Positions 5,400 to 10,872 of a stretch of 10,872 nt of DNA are shown here, piece by piece. The position numbers and the translations under genes were made by a program. The notes under the pieces were generated by a model. That model was given only the letters and a program-made list of their open reading frames with translations, searched no databases and was not told where the DNA came from. The stretch comes from Cellulomonadaceae bacterium (GTDB lineage Bacteria > Actinomycetota > Actinomycetes > Actinomycetales > Cellulomonadaceae). Where the stretch lies: the NCBI GenBank assembly GCA_031283115.1, contig JAITCK010000011.1:1-10872 (forward strand), in the 5' to 3' direction. Every line of letters starts with the position of its first letter. Position 1 is the stretch's first letter.

Positions 5400-6389
5400 A
5401 TGACTGCCATCCGAACAAGTTCCCGGCCACAGGTGCGCGCAGGATGGGCGGTTGCCGCCGTCGGTGTGATGCTGCTTTCCGGTTGTGGGGCAGGTGATGC
5501 GGCAACGAGTGGCGACGTTGGAGCGGATGGAAGCGCAGTCAACGTTGCAACCGGTGCTGTCGCTGGCAACCCTGACTTCATGCTGGACGAATCGGGCGAC
5601 GCCGTCCTCGCTTCGGCGTCGGAGGCCCCCGCCACCGTGCGTGAGGTCATCACCACTGGTGGCGTTGACATGGCTTCCGATGACCCCATCAACGCTGCCC
5701 AAGAGATCGCCTCCCTGGTGGAGCGGGCAGGCGGGCGCGTGGAGTCCCGCAACGAGCAGCGGGCCACCGACTCCCAGCCTGCCAGCGCCGGGCTGACGCT
5801 GCGCATCCCCTCCACTGAGGTGAACACCACCATTGACACGTTCACGCAGTTCGGCAAGGTCGAACATGTGGACATCAACCGTGAAGATGTCACCGCCACC
5901 GGCCGCGACCTGGACGCCCGCATCTCCGCCCTGGAAACGTCAACGGCCCGCCTCACCCAGCTCATGTCCGAATCCGGCAACGTTTCTGACCTGCTGCGGG
6001 TGGAAAACGAGTTGCAATCCCGGCAGGCAGACTTGGATTCTTTGCGCGCTCAACGCCGCGACCTCACCGACCAGGTGTCACTGTCCACCATCAACGTGTG
6101 GATTCGGTCTAGCGACTCGGCGGCCCCCCGACCGCAAGGGTCGGCCACCTTTGTGGACGGCCTGCGTGGCGGCTGGAACTCCCTGGCCGCTGTCGCCCGC
6201 GGGCTCCTTGTCGCCCTCGGTGCCGCCCTCCCCTGGCTGGTCGTTGCCGCCGTCATCGTCGCCGCCGTCCGCGTCATCATCGCCCGCCGTCGTCGTCTCG
6301 CTGTCATGCCCGACGATGCCACGGCAGGTAGCCCCGACAGTGCCGTTGACGCGACCGATACCAGTTCTGACGACGGCACCGACGACTGA
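5400..6389 (+). CDS. DUF4349 domain lipoprotein with C-terminal transmembrane helix
   Basis: This is a 329-residue exported, membrane-anchored protein of unknown function. It has a lipoprotein signal peptide: positive residues up to R13, a hydrophobic core at 15-26 and the lipobox LSGC, with C29 as the acylated residue. An Ala/Gly/Ser-rich linker follows to about 78. Residues 79-236 match DUF4349: REVITTGGVDM, AAQEIASLVERAGGRVESRN, LRIPSTEVNTTIDTFTQFGKVEHVDINREDVT, then a coiled-coil stretch (168-222, DLDARISALETSTARLTQLM to VENELQSRQADLDSLRAQRRDL) and VSLSTINVWI. A transmembrane helix at about 266-294 is followed by ARRRR and an acidic Asp/Ser/Thr-rich tail, placing the C-terminus in the cytoplasm. 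The protein is thus held to the same membrane at both ends. A GAGGTG supports the ATG at 5400. It follows the uncharacterised membrane protein gene and probably shares its transcript. Confidence 0.9.
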   Translation: MTAIRTSSRPQVRAGWAVAAVGVMLLSGCGAGDAATSGDVGADGSAVNVATGAVAGNPDFMLDESGDAVLASASEAPATVREVITTGGVDMASDDPINAAQEIASLVERAGGRVESRNEQRATDSQPASAGLTLRIPSTEVNTTIDTFTQFGKVEHVDINREDVTATGRDLDARISALETSTARLTQLMSESGNVSDLLRVENELQSRQADLDSLRAQRRDLTDQVSLSTINVWIRSSDSAAPRPQGSATFVDGLRGGWNSLAAVARGLLVALGAALPWLVVAAVIVAAVRVIIARRRRLAVMPDDATAGSPDSAVDATDTSSDDGTDD

Positions 6390-6529
6390 CTGGGTTCTGT
6401 TTCAGGGCACAACGGCGCAGGGCGAAACGATGTGACGGCCATTCTTTTGTAGGGAACCGACAGAAGGTGGCGGGTTGCGCTCCCGTAACATCGGGGGAAA
6501 TGCCCACCACCATTTGTCGGAGTAACGAA
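6390..6529 (+). promoter_or_regulatory. Intergenic region with likely fadD promoter and leader
   Basis: TAACAT at 6486-6491 is the best -10 candidate in this gap and would give a leader of about 30 nt. The -35 is not convincing. GGAG at 6519-6522, 7 nt before the GTG at 6530, is a good Shine-Dalgarno sequence. CGGG (6471-6474) and CCCG (6482-6485) form a short inverted repeat just before the -10. No terminator for the preceding gene is evident. Confidence 0.45.
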
Positions 6530-8452
6530 GTGAACAACCCCATCGCTACGGTTCCCTTGCGCTTGCGCTTGCCCCAGGACGCCAACATCGACGCTGTCCT
6601 GCGTCAGCGCCTCGACGCTGAACCCCAGTCGGTTCTTGCCGAAATCCCGCCCACCGCCGAGGCTATCGCCGCCGCTGCCGCGCAGGGCCGCAAGAAGGCC
6701 AAGAAGGTTGCCTGGACCAAAGTGACCGTTGCTGAATTCAACAAGCAGGTTGTGGCCGTCGCTAAGGGCCTCGTTGCCCTGGGTGTCGAGCCAGGTCAGA
6801 CGGTCGGCATCATGTCCCGCACCCGCTACGAGTGGACTCTGCTGGACTTTGCCGCCTGGGCTGCCGGCGCTGTGCCCGTGCCCATCTACGAAACCTCGTC
6901 GGCCTCGCAGGTGGAGTGGATTCTCACCAACTCTGACATTCGCGTCCTTTTTGTGGAGACCGAAGCCAACGCTGTCACCGTGGACTCGGTGCGCGGTAAG
7001 GCTCCCGCCCTGCGCGACCTCTTCACCCTGGACATGGGCGCTGTTGAGTACCTGACCACCCTGGGTGCGGACATCGCCGACGAAGAGATCGACCGCCGCC
7101 GCCGTCTGGCCAACCAGGACGACCTGGCCACCATCATCTACACGTCGGGCACCACCGGCCAGCCCAAGGGTGTCGAACTCACCCACGGCAACTTCGCCAC
7201 TCTGGCCCTCAACACGGTGGCCGAGGTTCCCGAGGTCTTCAACGGCATGGGCCGCACCATCTTGTTCCTGCCCCTGGCCCACGTGTTCGCCCGCTTTGTC
7301 GAGGTTGTTGCCGTGGCCGGATCCTCCGTGCTGGGCCACTCCCCCGACATCAAGAACCTCACCGGCGACCTCATGGCCTTCCGCCCCACCTACCTGCTGG
7401 GTGTGCCCCGCGTGTTTGAGAAGGTCTACAACACGGCCGAGCACAACTCCGCTGCCGAGAAGGCTCGCGGCTACTTCAACTGGGCCACCAAGGTGGCTAT
7501 CGCCTACTCGCGGGCCATGGACACCCCCAAGGGTCCCGGCTTCTGGCTCAAGTTCCAGCACGTCTTCGCTGACGGACTGGTGTACAGCAAGTTGCGTGAC
7601 AAGTTGGGTGGCAGGGTTGAATACGCCGTATCCGGTGGTGGCCCCCTGGGCGAACGTCTGGGCCACTTCTACCGTGGCCTGGGCCTCAACATCATCGAAG
7701 GTTACGGTCTCACCGAAACCACGGCCCCCACGTCCGTCAACCGCCCCACCAACACCCGCATCGGGTCCGTTGGCCTCATGCTGCCGGGCTGCTCGGTGAC
7801 CACCGCTGACGACGGCGAACTCATGCTCAAGGGTCCCCACGTTTTCCGTGGCTACCACAAGAACCCCGAAGCCACTGCTGAGGCCTTCGACGCTGACGGC
7901 TGGTTCCACACCGGCGACCTGGGTCGCATTGACGCCGACGGCTTCATCCACATCACCGGCCGCAAGAAGGAAATCATCGTCACCGCTGGCGGCAAGAACG
8001 TTGCCCCCGCCGTTCTGGAAGACCGCGTGCGTGCCCACGCCCTGGTCAGCCAGTGCCTGGTGGTTGGCGACAACCGCCCCTTCATTGGCGCCCTGGTCAC
8101 CATCGACCCGGAAGGTTTGGCCGGCTGGCTCACCATGCACGGTCGCCCCATGATGACCCTGGACGAAGCCATGAACGACGCCGCCGTGCGCGAGTCCATC
8201 GACCACGCCGTGACCCGCGCCAACGAGGCCGTCTCTAAGGCCGAGTCCATCCGTAAGTGGGAGTTCCTGCCCGGCGACTTCACCATCGAGAACGGCTACC
8301 TGACCCCGTCGATGAAGGTCAAGCGCTCGGAAGTTCTCCGCGACTTCGCTGAAGCCGTCGACAACCTCTACGTCGACAACCGCGCTGCTGCTCCTGCCGC
8401 CAACGCGGCCAGCGACGCCCCCGCCGCCGAGTACGTGCTCGCCGCCGACTGA
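6530..8452 (+). CDS. Long-chain fatty acid-CoA ligase (AMP-forming), FadD15-like
   Basis: This enzyme activates fatty acids to acyl-CoA through an acyl-adenylate, using ATP and CoA, for lipid synthesis or breakdown. The 640-residue protein has the full set of ANL-superfamily motifs: YTSGTTGQPKG (204-214, phosphate loop), FLPLAHVFAR (247-256), VSGGGPLG (367-374), GYGLTETTAP (391-400), WFHTGDLGRID (458-468, with ribose-binding D463), ITGRKKEIIVTAGGKNVAP (475-493, hinge region, R478) and LTPSMKVKR (591-599, with K596 the likely catalytic lysine). The GTG at 6530 is chosen for its GGAG at a 7-nt spacing. The N-terminus has an insert rich in Ala and Lys (44-61), and the C-terminus ends in an Ala-rich tail (618-640). 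Codons end in C or G with strong preference, particularly GCC, ACC, GGC and CTG, which suggests high expression. The exact acyl-chain preference cannot be read from sequence. Confidence 0.94.
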   Translation: MNNPIATVPLRLRLPQDANIDAVLRQRLDAEPQSVLAEIPPTAEAIAAAAAQGRKKAKKVAWTKVTVAEFNKQVVAVAKGLVALGVEPGQTVGIMSRTRYEWTLLDFAAWAAGAVPVPIYETSSASQVEWILTNSDIRVLFVETEANAVTVDSVRGKAPALRDLFTLDMGAVEYLTTLGADIADEEIDRRRRLANQDDLATIIYTSGTTGQPKGVELTHGNFATLALNTVAEVPEVFNGMGRTILFLPLAHVFARFVEVVAVAGSSVLGHSPDIKNLTGDLMAFRPTYLLGVPRVFEKVYNTAEHNSAAEKARGYFNWATKVAIAYSRAMDTPKGPGFWLKFQHVFADGLVYSKLRDKLGGRVEYAVSGGGPLGERLGHFYRGLGLNIIEGYGLTETTAPTSVNRPTNTRIGSVGLMLPGCSVTTADDGELMLKGPHVFRGYHKNPEATAEAFDADGWFHTGDLGRIDADGFIHITGRKKEIIVTAGGKNVAPAVLEDRVRAHALVSQCLVVGDNRPFIGALVTIDPEGLAGWLTMHGRPMMTLDEAMNDAAVRESIDHAVTRANEAVSKAESIRKWEFLPGDFTIENGYLTPSMKVKRSEVLRDFAEAVDNLYVDNRAAAPAANAASDAPAAEYVLAAD

Positions 8453-8498
8453 CCCCCGCCCCTTTTCACGCCGAAGAAACGTAAGAGACTTTTCCATC

Positions 8499-9140
8499 AT
8501 GACTTTTCTTGGACAGCCGATCGAGGTCGGCATGCACCTGTTCATCCTCGCCCAGGTTTTCGGCCTGGCCGTACTCGCCTTCGACTTCTGGTCCTTCCAA
8601 ACCACCGACCAGTTCACCTACTTCAAGCGGTCTACCCTGTCCAGTTTCTTCTGGCTGCTCATGTACCTCTTTATCGGCGCCCAGGCTCCCGTACTCCTGG
8701 TGTCCGGCTTCTCCACCCTGCGTAACGGGATCTTCACCTGGGCCTTCTCCGTGGACTCCCCCAAGCGCCGCATGATCGCCCGCCGCACCCTCTACAGCAG
8801 CCTGGTCATCGCCGGTGTCTCAGCCTTCATCGCTATCCCGGCAGCCCGTCAGGAAACCCAAATCTTCCAGGTCTTCCTCCTCATTGGTGTGCTGGCCTTC
8901 GTTGTCGGCCAGTACATGCCGGGCGTCTACCCGCTGCGCATCACGGCTGCCTTCTATGCCGTGACCGTGCTGCTGGTCAACACCCCGCTGGACACCTTCA
9001 ACCCGGTCGGCATCATCATCGAAGCCAACAAGATTCTGGCCATCGTCGTGTTCTTTGCCATCTACTTCCGCAAACAAAAAGAACGCAACCGCCTGGCTGG
9101 CCTGCAACCTGCAGCGCTGTCCCTGGGCATGGCCGCCTGA
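8499..9140 (+). CDS. YgjV-like integral membrane protein
   Basis: This 213-residue membrane protein has about seven hydrophobic segments, at roughly 13-32, 46-63, 64-82, 98-116, 121-139, 146-163 and 170-190. The pattern fits the YgjV family of uncharacterised inner-membrane proteins: an early LAQVFGLAVLAFDFWSFQ helix, a KRSTLSSFFWLLMYLFIGAQAPVLLVSGFSTLRN block, and a final helix IIIEANKILAIVVFFAIYFRKQ ending in a basic stretch. The family has no established function. I take the ATG at 8499, with a weak AAGAGA upstream; the in-frame ATG at 8532, with GAGG 5 nt before it, would remove 11 residues and is a real alternative. The gene starts 46 bp after fadD and could share its transcript. It ends just before a strong hairpin. 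Confidence 0.78.
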   Translation: MTFLGQPIEVGMHLFILAQVFGLAVLAFDFWSFQTTDQFTYFKRSTLSSFFWLLMYLFIGAQAPVLLVSGFSTLRNGIFTWAFSVDSPKRRMIARRTLYSSLVIAGVSAFIAIPAARQETQIFQVFLLIGVLAFVVGQYMPGVYPLRITAAFYAVTVLLVNTPLDTFNPVGIIIEANKILAIVVFFAIYFRKQKERNRLAGLQPAALSLGMAA

Positions 9141-9174
9141 CCCTGACAAGAGTCAAGGCCCACACCACCACATA

Positions 9175-9219
9175 GTCAAGCGCCCCGGCAGATCAACCGA
9201 TCCGGCCGGGGCGCTTGAC
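9175..9219. terminator. Bidirectional hairpin terminator between convergent genes
   Basis: GTCAAGCGCCCCGGC (9175-9189) pairs perfectly with GCCGGGGCGCTTGAC (9205-9219), a 15-bp GC-rich stem. The loop contains two GATC boxes (9191-9194 and 9199-9202) that can pair with each other and extend the structure. No T-run follows on either strand, as is common in actinobacterial terminators. It lies between the 3' ends of the ygjV-like gene and the citramalate synthase gene. Confidence 0.8.
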
Positions 9220-9254
9220 ATGCAACAGCTTCACTGCAACAACGGGCAAGGCTG

Positions 9255-10872
9255 CTAGGCGACGGGCGCTCCGGCTTGGAGAAGTCCGTACACGTGGGCA
9301 TCCAACAGGGCCTCCCAGGAGGCTTCAATCAGGTTGGGGCCCACCCCCACCGTAGTCCAGGTGCGTTCGCCGTTAGAAGTAACGATGAGCACGCGGGTGG
9401 TGGAGTCAGTGCCCCGGTCAGCATCAAGAATACGCACCTTATAGTCGGTGAGTTCAAACTTGTCGATCTCCGGGTAGGTACGGGTCAAAGCCTGCCGCAA
9501 GGCCGCATCCAAGGCGTTGACGGGGCCGTTTCCTTCACCCGTGCTGACGATACGTTCCCCGCCAGCCCGCAACTTGACCGTCGCCTCCGTGGACACCTCA
9601 TGGGTGGCCAGGCCGTCACGACCAGCCTGCCTGCCCTGCGCGTTAGGGACAGTTTCGATGATGGTGCGCCAAGATTCGATGTCAAAAAACTCTGGCAGGT
9701 CACCCATGGCGCCGCGGAGCAGCAGTTCAAAAGAGGCATCGGCGGCATCGTAGGTGTATCCGGCCGCCTCTGCTGCTTTGACCCGGGCCGCTACCGTGCC
9801 CAGCAACTCGGACTTGCCGGTCAAATCGATACCCAGTTCCCGGCCTTTGAGTTCAATAGAGGACCGGCCCGCCATCTCTGAAACCAGCATCCGCATGTCA
9901 TTGCCCACCGTCTGCGGGTCAATGTGCTGGTAAAGGTCAGGGTCAACCCGGATAGCGGAGGCGTGCAGGCCAGCCTTGTGGGCGAAACTTGACGCCCCCA
10001 CATAAGGCTGGCGTTGGAAGGGAGCAATGTTGGTGATCTCGGCAATGGCGTGGGCGATACGGGTCGCCTCTTGCAGGCCGCCGTCAGGCAGCAGGCTCAT
10101 GCCCTTTTTCAGTTCGAGGTTGGCAACAACAGCCACCAGGTCGGCGTTGCCAGTCCGCTCCCCGTAACCGTTGACGGTTCCCTGCACGTGGCGGGCACCA
10201 GCGGCGACGGCGGCCAGGGAGTTGGCTACCGCGCAGCCGGTGTCATTGTGGGCGTGCATCCCCAGGCGGGCATCATCGGGCATGTCAGCGGAAACCTCGG
10301 CCAGCACCCGCGAGACGATGGCAGTCACCTGGTCAGGCAACATGCCGCCGTTGGTGTCACACAAGGTCACCGTCTCAGCGCCAGCCGCATAGGCGGCCCG
10401 CACACACTCAATCCCGTAGGCGCCGTCGTCGTAAACAAACCCGTCAAAGAAGTGCTCGGCATCGACGACAACGCGCCGTCCCTCCTTGACCAGCAGGGCG
10501 ACCGTGTCAGTGATCATGGCCAAGTTTTCGGCGCGCGTCGTTTTCAGCGCCCGCTCCACGTGACGGCTATCCGACTTAGCAACCAGAGTCACCATGGGCG
10601 TTTGCGCATCCAGCAAGGCTCGCACCTGCACGTCAACATCTGCGCCGACACCGGGATGCCGGGTGGCCCCAAAAGCAGCCAGCACGGCATTGTTGAGCCG
10701 CAACTCACTGGCAGCCCGTCGGAAAAACTCGGTGTCCTTGGGGATAGCCCCCGGCCAGCCGCCCTCAATAAACCCCACACCCAACTCGTCCAGCAAGGCG
10801 GCAATAGCCAGTTTGTCGGCAACGGAAACGTTGATGCCTTCCTGCTGGGTGCCGTCGCGCAGGGTGGTGTCA
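9255..10872 (-). CDS. cimA: (R)-citramalate synthase, 5' end outside the window
   Basis: This DRE-TIM metallolyase condenses pyruvate with acetyl-CoA to give (R)-citramalate, the first step of the threonine-independent route to isoleucine; LeuCD and LeuB then act on it. The frame is open to the window edge, with 538 residues visible and only the first few missing. The first visible residues, DTTLRDG, hold the catalytic Arg and metal-binding Asp. EGGWPGAIPKD (36-46) separates this group from LeuA, followed by KSDSRHVERALKTT, DAEHFFDG, LCDTNGGMLP, the metal-binding HAHND (206-210) and GTVNGYGERTGNADL (231-245). The later part, from about 390, is the LeuA-type allosteric domain, with NGPVNALDAALRQAL and VGVGPNLIEASWEAL. 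It usually binds isoleucine or leucine for feedback control. The stop is TAG at 9255-9257. A 2-isopropylmalate synthase assignment is less likely given the GGWPG motif. Confidence 0.92.
   Translation of the reverse strand, partial: DTTLRDGTQQEGINVSVADKLAIAALLDELGVGFIEGGWPGAIPKDTEFFRRAASELRLNNAVLAAFGATRHPGVGADVDVQVRALLDAQTPMVTLVAKSDSRHVERALKTTRAENLAMITDTVALLVKEGRRVVVDAEHFFDGFVYDDGAYGIECVRAAYAAGAETVTLCDTNGGMLPDQVTAIVSRVLAEVSADMPDDARLGMHAHNDTGCAVANSLAAVAAGARHVQGTVNGYGERTGNADLVAVVANLELKKGMSLLPDGGLQEATRIAHAIAEITNIAPFQRQPYVGASSFAHKAGLHASAIRVDPDLYQHIDPQTVGNDMRMLVSEMAGRSSIELKGRELGIDLTGKSELLGTVAARVKAAEAAGYTYDAADASFELLLRGAMGDLPEFFDIESWRTIIETVPNAQGRQAGRDGLATHEVSTEATVKLRAGGERIVSTGEGNGPVNALDAALRQALTRTYPEIDKFELTDYKVRILDADRGTDSTTRVLIVTSNGERTWTTVGVGPNLIEASWEALLDAHVYGLLQAGAPVA

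Noticed and set aside
6050..8617. A very long open frame of 855 codons on the minus strand, opposite the lipoprotein end, fadD and the ygjV-like start
   Set aside because: It mirrors the strongly biased codons of fadD, which leave few stop codons on the other strand. The predicted protein is Gly/Val/His-rich and shows no family motif, while the plus-strand frame has complete acyl-CoA ligase motifs.
9276..9881. Plus-strand open frame of 201 codons opposite cimA
   Set aside because: It is fully antisense to the LeuA-type domain of citramalate synthase and matches no family I recognise.
1..10872. Mobile element, prophage, CRISPR array or defence island
   Set aside because: No transposase, integrase or phage gene was seen. 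The only direct repeat is the tRNA-Glu duplication. All recognised genes are housekeeping or common actinobacterial families with similar base composition.

Overview
The window is ordinary chromosomal DNA from a GC-rich actinobacterium. The best evidence is the neighbourhood at its left end. An IclR regulator of the NdgR/LtbR type sits beside tRNA-Glu, tRNA-Gln and gltX, an arrangement known from Streptomyces and relatives. The use of GTG starts, several apparently leaderless genes, a DUF4349 lipoprotein and a FadD15-like acyl-CoA ligase also fit. I cannot name the genus. I see no insertion sequence, phage gene, CRISPR array, toxin-antitoxin pair or defence locus.

Layout. (1) 1-867: ndgR on the plus strand, starting beside a 15-bp palindrome that is probably its own operator; leuCD is expected divergently, outside the window. 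(2) 874-908: a hairpin terminator that can serve both strands. (3) 916-1247, minus strand: a tRNA array transcribed in the order Gln(CTG), Glu(CTC), Glu(CTC), with a promoter near 1282-1311. The two Glu genes are identical tandem copies. (4) 1472-2950, minus: gltX, whose protein probably charges both of those tRNA species. (5) 3003-3395, minus: a YccF membrane protein. It is divergent from (6) 3492-4265, plus: a YggS/PLPBP pyridoxal-phosphate protein. (7) 4361-5353, plus: an uncharacterised four-helix membrane protein with a Lys/Ala-rich tail, followed by (8) 5400-6389: a DUF4349 lipoprotein. (9) 6530-8452, plus: a long-chain acyl-CoA ligase, followed by (10) 8499-9140: a YgjV-like membrane protein. 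(11) 9175-9219: a strong hairpin between convergent genes. (12) 9255-10872, minus: (R)-citramalate synthase, missing its first residues at the window edge.

How the genes relate. Two links stand out. GluRS lies beside its tRNA-Gln and tRNA-Glu substrates, as suits an organism that makes Gln-tRNA by the indirect (GatCAB) route. NdgR, which controls leuCD in relatives, shares the window with citramalate synthase, whose product is isomerised by LeuCD on the way to isoleucine. A recurring detail is the start signal: five genes have a -10-like hexamer 7-8 nt before the start codon and no clear Shine-Dalgarno sequence, so they are probably leaderless. I found no convincing novel system. The least understood parts are the membrane protein at 4361-5353, the DUF4349 protein beside it, and the structured spacer inside the tRNA array.
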